Origin: Candidatus Omnitrophota bacterium | GTDB lineage: Bacteria > Omnitrophota > JACPQZ01 | DNA length: 64,000 bases | Reading direction: 5' to 3' | Assembly: GCA_016190205.1 (NCBI GenBank) | Contig: JACPQZ010000045.1 | Location: 1-64,000 of the forward strand | Shown here: one piece after another, positions 14,130 to 22,245 of the stretch | Position numbering within the stretch: position 1 is the stretch's first letter | How the letters are laid out: each line of letters opens with the position of its first letter | Notes under the pieces: generated by a model | Databases searched by the model: none | What the model saw: only the letters and a program-made list of their open reading frames with translations | Told to the model about the DNA's origin: nothing | Program-made: the position numbers and the translations under genes

Positions 14130-15306
14130 ATTAAAACACGCGTCATTTGAAGAAGATTTCTTATTTATGCAAAAGTCCCTGGGGCTTGCTCGGAAAAGCC
14201 TGGGGCACACGAGTCCCAATCCGGCCGTCGGCGCCCTCGTAGCCCGCGGCGGACGTGTGCTCGGGCAGGGTTACCACAAGGCCGCAGGCGAGGCCCACGC
14301 GGAGCGGGAGGCCCTCGCGGCCGCGGGCAAGAAGGCCCAGGGGGGCACGCTCTATGTGACCTTGGAGCCCTGTTCCTCGTGGGGGCGCACCCCTCCCTGT
14401 ACAGATGCCATCATTGAGGCGGGCATTCGCAGGGTCGTATATGCGGCGCGCGATCCGAATCCCCAAAACCGCGGGAAGGCGGCGGCCATCTTGAAGAAGC
14501 GCGGGATTCAAGTGACAGAGGGCGTTTGCGAAGCAGAGGCCGTACTCCTCATAGAAGCGTTTGTTAAATTTATTAAAACAGGGAGGCCCTTTGTTATTAT
14601 AAAGGTCGCCCAGAGCCTGGACGGACGCCTCGCTACCCGCACCGGAGACTCCAAATGGATCTCAGATGAGGAGGCCCGCCGTTATGGGCATATATTAAGG
14701 AGCCGGGCCGACGCGGTTCTGGTGGGCGTTAACACCGTTTTAAAAGACAATCCCCGCCTTAACGCGCGCTTAAACGAGGAGTCCGGGCCCCATCCGCGGC
14801 GCATCATTTTGGATTCCACGCTTCGCATCCCGCTCAACGCGGCCGTGGTTTCAGGCGAGTTTGCCAAAACCACGATCGTCGCGACCACCAAGCAAGCCTC
14901 TTTTGAAAAGGCCCGCACGCTGATAGAACACGGCGTCAAGGTCCTGACCATCGATTCGGATAACGGCAAGATTGATCTCAAAGCCCTCCTGGGGGTCTTG
15001 GGGGCGCTTGAGATCACACACATCTTGGTAGAGGGCGGGCCCGAAGTCATCACCTCGTTTCTGGAAGAGGGCCTGGCAGACAAGGTGGTGGTAATCCTTG
15101 CTCCCATCCTTATCGGCGGCCAAGGTGCGCCGCACCTTTGGCAGGGACAGGGTGTAGAGCGCGTCGATGAGGCCGTGCATCTTCAATCCGTCCGGCAGCA
15201 CATGATCGGGCGTGACCTGGTGATCGAGGGCTATCCTGTGTATCCTTCGCTAAAACCCCGCAGGGCGGGCTCCCCCTCGCCCGGGGCAAGGAAGGCTCAT
15301 GTTTAG
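14122..15306 (+). CDS. ribD: Bifunctional diaminohydroxyphosphoribosylaminopyrimidine deaminase / uracil reductase
   Basis: 394 residues. The deaminase half has HTSPNPAVGALVA, GEAHAEREAL (HAE, zinc and proton shuttle) and EPCSSWGRTPPCTDAI (PCxxxGRTPPC zinc ligands). The reductase half begins near 150 (VIIKVAQSLDGRLATRTGDS) and contains ADAVLVGVNTVLKDNPRL and ILVEGGPEVITSF. It performs the second and third steps of the GTP branch. The C-terminal tail (RRAGSPSPGARKAH) is low complexity. GTG 14122 overlaps the PHP stop; ATG 14167 is a later option. The ribE ATG overlaps its stop by 8 bp. Confidence 0.95.
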   Translation: MARLKHASFEEDFLFMQKSLGLARKSLGHTSPNPAVGALVARGGRVLGQGYHKAAGEAHAEREALAAAGKKAQGGTLYVTLEPCSSWGRTPPCTDAIIEAGIRRVVYAARDPNPQNRGKAAAILKKRGIQVTEGVCEAEAVLLIEAFVKFIKTGRPFVIIKVAQSLDGRLATRTGDSKWISDEEARRYGHILRSRADAVLVGVNTVLKDNPRLNARLNEESGPHPRRIILDSTLRIPLNAAVVSGEFAKTTIVATTKQASFEKARTLIEHGVKVLTIDSDNGKIDLKALLGVLGALEITHILVEGGPEVITSFLEEGLADKVVVILAPILIGGQGAPHLWQGQGVERVDEAVHLQSVRQHMIGRDLVIEGYPVYPSLKPRRAGSPSPGARKAHV

Positions 15307-15955
15307 CGGAATCGTCCGGACGGTCGGCACTGTGGATTCCCTGATGCGGATAGGAAGGTCGGGCGCGGAGTTGGCTGTTAAGGTCTACGGAACGAACCCT
15401 TTTCCGGAGCTTGAGTGCGGGGAGAGCATTGCTGTGAATGGAGCATGCCTTACGGTTGCGGCCATCAAAGGCGAAGTCCTCCATTTGGACTTGATGGCGC
15501 CAACCCTTGAAAAGACCAACTTGGGCTGTCTTAACCCGGGGGACCTCGTCAATCTGGAACCGGCGCTTCGGGTGGGGGACCCCCTGGGCGGGCATTTCGT
15601 CAGCGGCCACATCGACGGAACGAGTGAGATACGCGAGATCCGGAAAGAAGGGGAAACGACCTACCTGGATTTGACGGCCGGGGGCCAACTGCTGGACGGC
15701 CTTATCCCGCAGGGCTCCGTGGCCATTGATGGGGTGAGTCTGACGGTGGCCTCCCTTGAGCCGGAAGGGTTTACCGTGGGCCTTATTCCTTTCACTCTTG
15801 CCCGAACCACTCTATCTTTCAAGAAGGCCGGAGAAGTGCTCAATATCGAACTCGACATGATCGGCAAATACCTTCGGCAGTTCGCCGCCCGCCAGTCTTC
15901 CGGAACCAGTCCCATCACCCCCGAGTTTTTGAAGGAACACGGTTTTCTAACATGA
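15299..15955 (+). CDS. ribE: Riboflavin synthase alpha chain
   Basis: 218 residues with two lumazine-binding barrels of about 95 residues each: MFSGIVRTVGTV, CLTVAAI, GGHFVSGHIDG in the first and GSVAIDGVSLTVASLEPEGF, VGLIPFTLARTTL in the second. It dismutates two lumazines to riboflavin, completing a full riboflavin set with ribBA, ribH and ribD in this operon. A C-terminal tail (PITPEFLKEHGFLT) is typical of the family. It is the last operon gene before hppA, which has its own strong ribosome-binding site 27 bp on. Confidence 0.96.
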   Translation: MFSGIVRTVGTVDSLMRIGRSGAELAVKVYGTNPFPELECGESIAVNGACLTVAAIKGEVLHLDLMAPTLEKTNLGCLNPGDLVNLEPALRVGDPLGGHFVSGHIDGTSEIREIRKEGETTYLDLTAGGQLLDGLIPQGSVAIDGVSLTVASLEPEGFTVGLIPFTLARTTLSFKKAGEVLNIELDMIGKYLRQFAARQSSGTSPITPEFLKEHGFLT

Positions 15956-15982
15956 CTTTTTAACAGGAGGAACAAACCGTCC

Positions 15983-17959
15983 ATGTGGATACCTCTGTAT
16001 TCAAGCCTCATCGCCCTGGGAACTTTGGTTATACTCGCCCTGATTGTTCTAAGACAGGACCCCGGCAACCGCACCATGCAGGATATCTCCCGCCGCATCG
16101 AGAGGGGGGCGATGGCCTTTCTGAGGCGGGAATACGGAACCATTTGTATAGCCGCGCTCATCGTTTTCACGCTGCTCCTTTTTGTCAAGGTTCAGACGGC
16201 TGTCGCCTTCATATTGGGGTCGAGCGCGAGCGGGCTCGCAGGTTTCATCGGCATGTGGATGGCGACCAAGAGCAATGCCCGCACAACCCAGGCGGCCACA
16301 CGGTCGACGGACCAGGCCCTGTTCGTTGCCTTTACGGGGGGGTCGGTTATGGGGATGGCGGTGGTGGGGCTCGCCCTCCTTGGGATTTACATAGTATTCA
16401 CCCGCCTGAACCCTGAGAGCCTCACCGGCTACGCCCTGGGCGCCTCCTTCATTGCCCTTTTTGCACGTGTAGGCGGGGGGATCTACACCAAATCCGCCGA
16501 CATGGGCGCGGACTTGGTGGGAAAGGTGGAAAAAGATCTTCCTGAAGATGATCCGCGCAACCCCGCTGCGATCGCCGACAACGTGGGCGACAACGTGGGC
16601 GACGTGGCCGGGCTTGGGGCCGATATCCTGGAATCTTTTGTGGGCTCGGTAGTCGCGGGCATCATCCTCATGGTAGGCATCAGCATGGAGCTCATGCGGA
16701 TTCCGCTTATGATTGCAGGTGCGGGAATCATCGCGTCCATCATCGGGATTTTTGCGGTTCAGGTCATGCGGGGTATCTCGGCTCAAAAGCAGCTTATGAC
16801 CGGATCCCTCTTGGCTACGGTGCTAACGGCGGTGGCCTCTTATTTTATTTTCCGTAACTTTGGCGTGGAGTTTATGGGGTTTAAGGGCATTTATGGACCT
16901 TATATCGCCCTCATGACGGGTCTCGTTTCCGGAGTGGTCGTAGGCTTCACGAGTGAGTTCTACACCTCGAACCGCTACGCCCCGACGCGGAAACTTGCGG
17001 AGAGTTGTCAATCAGGTGCGATGGTGGCTGTCGTAAATGGTCTCGCCGTAGGGATGGCCTCCACGGCCATCCCTATTGTTACGATCGGCGTATCCATTCT
17101 CGTTTCGTATCACTACTCCGGCCTTTACGGGGTGGCCATGGCGGCCCTGGGGATGCTGGCCGTAACGGGATTTACCGTCTCCATGGATGCCTACGGTCCT
17201 ATCGCGGACAATGCCGCCGGAATCAGCGAGATGAGCAAGCTGGATAAGGAGGTACGGACCAGAGTGAGCGCACTGGACGCAGTCGGAAACACGACCGCCG
17301 CCATAGGAAAAGGCTTCGCTATCGGAAGCGCTGCCTTCGCCACATTGGGCCTATTTGCCGCCTATACCCAGACAGCCCGGCTCGGAACGATCGACGTCTT
17401 AAACCCGGTGGTCATCGTGGGAATTTGCATCGGGGCCATGCTGCCCTATCTTATCAGCTCGGTCCTCTTCGCAGGCGTCTCGGGCGGCGCATACGAGATG
17501 GTTAAAGAAGTCCAGCGGCAGTTTAAGGAAAGGCCCGGAATCCTGAAAGGCGGCGAAGAGCCCGATTCGGACCGGTGCATTGATATCAGCACGCGGGCGG
17601 CTTTGAAATCCATGCTCAAACCCGGTCTTATCGTGGTCATGTCCCCGGTCATCATGGGTTTTGTCTTAGGGTCGGCGGCCCTGGCAGGCTTCCTTTTGGG
17701 CGCCCTCTCCACAGGCATCCCGCTCGCGCTGCAGATGGGTAATTCGGGCGGCTCCATGGATAATGCCAAGAAATACATCGAGGAGGGCCATTTCGGGGGC
17801 AAGGGCTCCGACGCGCATCACGCGGCCGTCGTGGGGGACTGCGTGGGGGACCCCTTGAAAGACACCGTAGGCCCGTCCATCAACATACTGCTTAAACTCA
17901 TGAGTATCATCTCCCTCGTCCTCGCGGCGCACTTTCCGGCCAATGGACTGTTTCATTAA
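15983..17959 (+). CDS. hppA: Membrane-bound ion-translocating pyrophosphatase, K+-dependent type
   Basis: 658 residues, about 16 membrane helices. Signature motifs: GGGIYTKSADMGADLVGKVE then DDPRNPAAIADNVGDNVGDV (PPi and Mg2+ site), DAYGPIADNAAGISEM and the C-terminal GSDAHHAAVVGDCVGDPLKD. The residue after GNTT is Ala439 (GNTTAAIGKG); Ala here marks the K+-requiring class, Lys the K+-independent class. It couples PPi hydrolysis to H+ or Na+ export; I cannot tell the ion. AGGAGG lies 12 bases before ATG. With the PPi-type phosphofructokinase at 49389 it suggests pyrophosphate is used as an energy currency. Confidence 0.97.
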   Translation: MWIPLYSSLIALGTLVILALIVLRQDPGNRTMQDISRRIERGAMAFLRREYGTICIAALIVFTLLLFVKVQTAVAFILGSSASGLAGFIGMWMATKSNARTTQAATRSTDQALFVAFTGGSVMGMAVVGLALLGIYIVFTRLNPESLTGYALGASFIALFARVGGGIYTKSADMGADLVGKVEKDLPEDDPRNPAAIADNVGDNVGDVAGLGADILESFVGSVVAGIILMVGISMELMRIPLMIAGAGIIASIIGIFAVQVMRGISAQKQLMTGSLLATVLTAVASYFIFRNFGVEFMGFKGIYGPYIALMTGLVSGVVVGFTSEFYTSNRYAPTRKLAESCQSGAMVAVVNGLAVGMASTAIPIVTIGVSILVSYHYSGLYGVAMAALGMLAVTGFTVSMDAYGPIADNAAGISEMSKLDKEVRTRVSALDAVGNTTAAIGKGFAIGSAAFATLGLFAAYTQTARLGTIDVLNPVVIVGICIGAMLPYLISSVLFAGVSGGAYEMVKEVQRQFKERPGILKGGEEPDSDRCIDISTRAALKSMLKPGLIVVMSPVIMGFVLGSAALAGFLLGALSTGIPLALQMGNSGGSMDNAKKYIEEGHFGGKGSDAHHAAVVGDCVGDPLKDTVGPSINILLKLMSIISLVLAAHFPANGLFH

Positions 17960-17971
17960 CCGTCTCATTCC

Positions 17972-18604
17972 ATGCTCTTATTGTTAGCACGTCACGGAGA
18001 GACCGACTGGCTTCCTGAATACAGGTATCAGGGCTCTACGGATGTTCCCCTCAATGAAAAGGGGAGGCATCAGACCCAATGTCTTGTGCGGCATCTCGCC
18101 TCGTTTGCCCCCGCCGCAGTTTACACATCGCCCAAATCTCGGACGCGCGACGCGGCCCAGGGACTTGCAAGCCTGGCAGGCATCCCGTTAAAAATCGACG
18201 AGCGGCTTGTCGAGCGGCACTTTGGGGAGTGGGAAGGTTTGACCTGGGATGAGATTCAGGCCCGCTATCCGCAGGAGGTGGGCCGTTACCGGGACGGAGC
18301 GGCGGAATTTTCTCCACAAGGGGGAGAGACGCTTAAGCAAGTCTTGTCTCGCTGGCAGTCCTTCTTAAAAGATCTCATTGCCGGGCATCAGGAAGAGACC
18401 GTGGCTGTCATGTCTCACGGAGGATTCATCCGTGTGGCTATCCTGGATGTGCTGCGGTCGCCCCTGACCACCTTTCACAAAATACAGCAGGACCCGGGTG
18501 CCGTAAACGTCATCCGGGGGGACGAGGCTTTCCTGCGCGTCATGCTCTTAAACTCAACCGGCCACTTGGTGGAAAACGGCGTCTCATGGCGGAGCCAGTT
18601 TTAA
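17972..18604 (+). CDS. Histidine phosphatase family protein (phosphoglycerate mutase-like)
   Basis: 210 residues. LLARHGETDWLPEYRYQGST carries the RHG phospho-histidine; SHGGFIRVAIL is the second active-site His, and the Glu in VERHFGEWEGLTWDEI is the usual acid. This layout fits the CobC/GpmB/PhoE group; substrates include alpha-ribazole phosphate and small phosphomonoesters. No cobalamin gene is nearby, so substrate is open. It starts 12 bp after hppA and overlaps the next gene by 19 bp. Confidence 0.9.
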   Translation: MLLLLARHGETDWLPEYRYQGSTDVPLNEKGRHQTQCLVRHLASFAPAAVYTSPKSRTRDAAQGLASLAGIPLKIDERLVERHFGEWEGLTWDEIQARYPQEVGRYRDGAAEFSPQGGETLKQVLSRWQSFLKDLIAGHQEETVAVMSHGGFIRVAILDVLRSPLTTFHKIQQDPGAVNVIRGDEAFLRVMLLNSTGHLVENGVSWRSQF

Positions 18605-18909
18605 AACCGTACCGAAAGCAGATCCTCGTCTGCACGGGCCCCCGTTGTGCCCCGGACACGTCCCCCGAACTCTATCAGTATCTTAAGAAAAGGCTGATCG
18701 AGAAAGGTCTCTACCATGAGGACGATAAGCGCGTAGCGCGCGTCCAGTGTAACTGTTTTGGGGTTTGTACGGGAGGGCCGATTCTCGCCGTTCAACCCGA
18801 TGGGATCTGGTATCACGGTGTCACGAAAGAAAAGCTCGAAGAAATTCTGGCGCGCCACATTGAACAGGGGGAACCGGTAGAAAAATACATATTTCATCGA
18901 GCTAGCTAA
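18586..18909 (+). CDS. Thioredoxin-like [2Fe-2S] ferredoxin
   Basis: 107 residues. ILVCTGPRCAPDTSPELYQY and VQCNCFGVCTGGPILAVQPD supply C16, C21, C55/C57 and C61, the spacing of thioredoxin-fold [2Fe-2S] ferredoxins. GIWYHGVT and the downstream helix complete the fold. These small proteins act as electron carriers or as subunits related to NuoE. The ATG overlaps the phosphatase gene by 19 bp. Partner unknown. Confidence 0.88.
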   Translation: MAEPVLKPYRKQILVCTGPRCAPDTSPELYQYLKKRLIEKGLYHEDDKRVARVQCNCFGVCTGGPILAVQPDGIWYHGVTKEKLEEILARHIEQGEPVEKYIFHRAS

Positions 18910-19001
18910 CGTAACCTATTGTAAATACAGATGATAAAACATAGCAAAAGTTTGCTAAAAGCCAACGCAGAGGGCATACTTGTTTGGAAGGAGACCCTGC
19001 T

Positions 19002-19109
19002 ATGCGAAAGGCTTTGTTGTATCTTCTGCTACTCATCGGCTTTAGATTTAGTGCCAGGAAGGTGATTCGCACCCTCGGTGATAACTTTCCGGTTTTCCCC
19101 AAGCTCTAG
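19002..19109 (+). CDS. Possible 35-aa membrane peptide
   Basis: The ATG at 19002 is preceded by TGGAAGGAGACCCTGCT, a strong ribosome-binding site about eight bases away. The peptide begins MRKALLYLLLLIGFRFSARK and then has VIRTLGDNFPVFPKL. It could be a one-helix membrane or leader peptide. No homology known to me. The upstream 18910-19001 is AT-rich and holds no clear gene. Confidence 0.4.
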   Translation: MRKALLYLLLLIGFRFSARKVIRTLGDNFPVFPKL

Positions 19110-19123
19110 ATTCTCGGTTAACA

Positions 19124-19152
19124 TTGAGAGTATAAGGAAAGCCTAATATAAT
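19124..19152 (+). promoter_or_regulatory. Promoter upstream of zinc-ribbon membrane protein
   Basis: -35 TTGAGA at 19124-19129, 17-bp spacer, consensus -10 TATAAT at 19147-19152. Transcription would start near 19159, inside the hairpin that follows. Confidence 0.65.
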
Positions 19153-19180
19153 ATCCCCCGAGTCTAAGGGGGATTTGTTT
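19153..19180 (+). terminator. Hairpin with T-rich tail right after the promoter
   Basis: ATCCCCC and GGGGGAT pair around an 8-nt loop, followed by TTGTTTTG. Seven strong pairs and a T-rich tail look terminator-like. Because it starts just after the -10 box, it could terminate read-through from upstream or control the new transcript. Confidence 0.5.
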
Positions 19181-19214
19181 TGCCTGCTTTCTTCTCCTTA
19201 AGTGAGGTGCGTTC

Positions 19215-19949
19215 ATGAAAAAATGCCCGTTTTGCGCTGAAGATATCCAGGACGCGGCTTTAGTTTGTAAACACTGCGGCAGAGACTTGAACCGCACGAC
19301 TACAGGCACAGGGCGGGGACTCCAGGCCGTGCTTTATGCAGGGGTCCTGGCCGCATTTCTCTCGTTCTTTTTGCCTTTGGCCTCGTTCCGCCTGCCGGTA
19401 GTGGGGCCCCTTCCAGTTACAGCCTTCGGTATCATCCGCGAGCTTGTTTCCGCACGGGGGACTCCACCGCACGAGGACACGAGGGCAAGTCGCGAGACAC
19501 AGAAAAAAGGCGAGGGGGCGGGGATCCGGGACATCAAGGACATGCTGGCGCGCGAGGTGCGCGGCATCCCCAAGCGCACGGCTCATCCCAAATACCTCCT
19601 CATTCCGCCGAGTTTGATCGCGGGGGCGGTAGCCCATGCACTCATACCGCTTTTACTCATTTCCATTCTCTTGCGCGCCGATCGCCTGACCCAGACCCTG
19701 GCCCTGTGCGCGTGCCTTTTCACGGGCTTTCTCTGGGTGGGAATTTTCTTGATAGGAGACTTGCTTCAACTTTCCCTAGACACAGCCCTGGGGGAGCTCA
19801 AGGAGCAGCCCCTCTTCGGCCTGGCGCAGGTCTTTACGCAGAAAATAACTGTTGAGCCCGGGGCGGCCCTCAAAGTGCTCCTCGGGGCCACGGCCTTCAT
19901 CCTTGTGGGGAGCTGGGTCAGGCGCCGGTTTTTAGCCTCCCGCTCGTGA
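19215..19949 (+). CDS. Zinc-ribbon membrane protein of unknown function
   Basis: 244 residues. The first 25 residues form a double CxxC ribbon ([20 protein letters not shown]). Membrane segments follow at about 36-60 ([20 protein letters not shown]), 135-155 ([20 protein letters not shown]), 160-185 ([20 protein letters not shown]) and 215-235. A charged loop (residues 75-120) separates the first two. Zinc-ribbon-anchored membrane proteins are common but diverse; I cannot assign a function. It has its own promoter and a GTGAGG site before ATG. Confidence 0.75.
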   Translation: MKKCPFCAEDIQDAALVCKHCGRDLNRTTTGTGRGLQAVLYAGVLAAFLSFFLPLASFRLPVVGPLPVTAFGIIRELVSARGTPPHEDTRASRETQKKGEGAGIRDIKDMLAREVRGIPKRTAHPKYLLIPPSLIAGAVAHALIPLLLISILLRADRLTQTLALCACLFTGFLWVGIFLIGDLLQLSLDTALGELKEQPLFGLAQVFTQKITVEPGAALKVLLGATAFILVGSWVRRRFLASRS

Positions 19950-19976
19950 GTTCGCCGCTCAAGCTTCTTCTATTCC

Positions 19977-20324
19977 ATGTCACCTATAGCCCTCTCGCTC
20001 GTTGAGCGCGGCTGGCAGGGGCCGCGCGAGCATGCCTTGAAGCTGGCCGCGAGCGGAACCCCTGTGCTCCTCCTGGTCAAAGGGTATGTGGGAAATGAAA
20101 TCCGCGACCTGATTCAAAAATACGATGGCATCCGCGTCGTATTTGTCCATCACGCGCTCTTTCGCCTGGCCGCGTGGGGGCGTGTTGCCTGGTACTCTTT
20201 CACGGGCCGGCTTAAGATATTAACGGTAACGCGGGAGCGCGCCCTCCGCGAATTCACTCTGTGGTGCCGGCTTTTTCGCGTCGAGACCCACTTCATCCGA
20301 AATGAAAATCGCGTTCGTTTTTGA
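19977..20324 (+). CDS. Hypothetical protein at head of glycosyltransferase cluster
   Basis: 115 residues: LSLVERGWQGPREHALKLAA, TPVLLLVKGYVGNEIRDLIQ, then IRVVFVHHALFRLAAWGRVA. The beginning looks like an alpha/beta nucleotide-sugar-like half domain without catalytic residues that I can identify. It overlaps the next gene by 23 bp and starts 27 bp after the zinc-ribbon gene, so it belongs to the glycosyltransferase transcription unit. Role unknown. Confidence 0.6.
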   Translation: MSPIALSLVERGWQGPREHALKLAASGTPVLLLVKGYVGNEIRDLIQKYDGIRVVFVHHALFRLAAWGRVAWYSFTGRLKILTVTRERALREFTLWCRLFRVETHFIRNENRVRF

Positions 20325-21129
20325 CTGGTATCACCGTGACACGGTAGGCAGCTATCTCTTGCGCGCGGCGAAGGCCCTGGGACATGAGGCGGAGCACTTC
20401 TGGCTAAGGAATGCACGGCAAATCCCGCCTGGATTCGATCTTTACCTGCGCGTCGATTTCGGCGACTATACGGAGAAGGACCTTGCCACTTCTCTAAACC
20501 CCGCCGCATTCTACGCGATTGATTCGCACATTCCCAAATCATGGCAAAAGATACTGCGCCTTGCCCCGCGGTATGGAATGGTCTTTTGCGCCCAACGCTG
20601 GGCGGCGGAGCGTCTTCCGAACGGGCGCTGGCTTCCCCTAGGCTGTGACGCGGAACTTCACGCCGGCGAGCCCGCAGAACCCGAATACGACGTGGCCTTC
20701 GTGGGGAGCGACGGGGGGGTGCCGCGGAAATTCATCCTCCAGGCCCTGCGCGAGCGCTATCCCAAAAGCCGGATCGGTCCGGCCCCCCACACCGAGATCG
20801 CTTCTTTATACAACCGCGCGCGAGTGGTCTTTAATTACTCCATCGCAGATGATGTGAATATGCGCGTATTTGAGGCCCTGGCCGCCGGCGCGTGCCTGGT
20901 CACGAACGCGCTCTCACATGACGACCTGAAATGCCTGGGGCTCAAAGAAGAAGAACACCTCGTTTTGTATCGCAGCCCCCGGGAGATTTTTGCTAAGATC
21001 GATGACCTCCTGGCCCAGCCGGAGCGCCGATTAAAGATCGGACGGGCGGGACAGGAGGTTGTCATGAACAAACACACATACGTCCAGAGGATCGAGGAGA
21101 TCGTAAGAATTGCCTGCGCCCCCTTGTGA
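20302..21129 (+). CDS. CgeB-like glycosyltransferase (GT-B fold)
   Basis: 275 residues. The C-terminal half has the acceptor-independent GT-B pattern: YDVAFVGSDGGVPRKFILQ, IASLYNRARVVFNYSIADDV, NMRVFEALAAGACLVTNA and a final helix with YVQRIEEI. This fits the PF13524 (Glyco_trans_1_2) family, often found with spore-coat CgeB-like and surface-polysaccharide genes. Donor sugar unknown. It is the first of three consecutive glycosyltransferases whose ends overlap, suggesting joint synthesis of one glycan. Confidence 0.82.
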   Translation: MKIAFVFDWYHRDTVGSYLLRAAKALGHEAEHFWLRNARQIPPGFDLYLRVDFGDYTEKDLATSLNPAAFYAIDSHIPKSWQKILRLAPRYGMVFCAQRWAAERLPNGRWLPLGCDAELHAGEPAEPEYDVAFVGSDGGVPRKFILQALRERYPKSRIGPAPHTEIASLYNRARVVFNYSIADDVNMRVFEALAAGACLVTNALSHDDLKCLGLKEEEHLVLYRSPREIFAKIDDLLAQPERRLKIGRAGQEVVMNKHTYVQRIEEIVRIACAPL

Positions 21130-22243
21130 CCTCATCCTGTTGAGCTGGAATAAGCTTGAGCTGACGCGCAAGTGTCTCGAAAGCCTTTTCCAGGAGACGG
21201 ACACCCCGGCCAAGCTCATTATCGTGGACAACGCGAGCGAGCCGCCCGTGCGGGCGTTCCTGGCCTCCGTCAAGCCCCGGGGCGCCATCGTGGACGTGGA
21301 GCTCATTCAGAACGAGAGAAACTCAGGCTATTCGGGAGGCATGAACGCCGGGCTCAAGCGCTCCGGGGCACCCCTCCTGTGCCTGCTGAACAACGATCTT
21401 GTTTTCACGCAGGGCTGGCTCGGCGAACTGATTGCCGTGGCGGAGTCAAATCCTCAAATCGGAATCGTAAACCCCTCCAGCAACTCGGTGGGAATCCTGC
21501 CCCCTTCAGGCATGGCCCTGCCGCAGTTTGGCCGGACCCTGTCCGGCCTCAAAGGAATTTTCACTGAAGTGGGCATGTGCATCGGATTCTGCATGCTCAT
21601 CAAGCGAAAGGTGCTCGACGCAGTCGGATTTTTGACCGAGGAGAACGAGGGATTCTTCTTCGAAGACGAAGATTACTCCGTGCGCGCGCAGCAGGCGGGA
21701 TTTCAGTGCGTGGTTGCGGAAGGCGCGTATGTTTACCATGATGAGCACAAAACCTTCAGACCCGGACGCGAACGGGACATTCTTTTTACGCGCAACCGGA
21801 AAAAGTGCAACGAGAAATGGGGCCGCAGGGTACGCATCGCCTGGCCGCGGTTTCAGGCCCCGCCGGGCGCGGATGAACTGAGGCACTGGTTTTCCAAACT
21901 CATTTACTGGGCGAGGAGGCGCGCTTTCGTCAGCACGTTTTATCCGGGTGGACACCCGGCAGGTCACCTGACAGGTCACAAAGAGCTGTTCCGTTCGCTC
22001 GGACTTGTCCCGCACGGGGATGTCCAATGGAACCCAATCCCCCGGAGACTCGCGCCCTGGTTTGCCTTCTTTAGAATTCTCAAGCGCAGGAAGAAACCCT
22101 ATGATATCATTGTGGCCCCCTCCGCCCGGTGGGGCCGGTGCATGCAAATCTTTAAGTTCATCCATGGGGCCGACGTGGTCCAGGAAGGGGATGAACGACT
22201 TCTGGAAACCCGTTGGAAGGCACGGAGAGCGATCGCCTCTTAA
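21110..22243 (+). CDS. Family 2 glycosyltransferase with C-terminal extension
   Basis: 377 residues from TTG 21110. The GT-A domain spans about 1-235: LILLSWNKLELTRKCLESLF, LIIVDNASEPP, NSGYSGGMNAGLKRSGAPLL with LLNNDLVF (DxD-like NND) and FFFEDEDYSVRAQQAGF. This is the rhamnosyl-transferase-like GT2 group. The last 120 residues, including FSKLIYWARRRAF and ILKRRKKPYDIIVAPSARWG, are not part of the catalytic domain and are unassigned. It overlaps its neighbours by 20 bp upstream; the next ATG is 3 bp downstream. Confidence 0.85.
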   Translation: MPAPPCDLILLSWNKLELTRKCLESLFQETDTPAKLIIVDNASEPPVRAFLASVKPRGAIVDVELIQNERNSGYSGGMNAGLKRSGAPLLCLLNNDLVFTQGWLGELIAVAESNPQIGIVNPSSNSVGILPPSGMALPQFGRTLSGLKGIFTEVGMCIGFCMLIKRKVLDAVGFLTEENEGFFFEDEDYSVRAQQAGFQCVVAEGAYVYHDEHKTFRPGRERDILFTRNRKKCNEKWGRRVRIAWPRFQAPPGADELRHWFSKLIYWARRRAFVSTFYPGGHPAGHLTGHKELFRSLGLVPHGDVQWNPIPRRLAPWFAFFRILKRRKKPYDIIVAPSARWGRCMQIFKFIHGADVVQEGDERLLETRWKARRAIAS

Positions 22244-22245
22244 AC

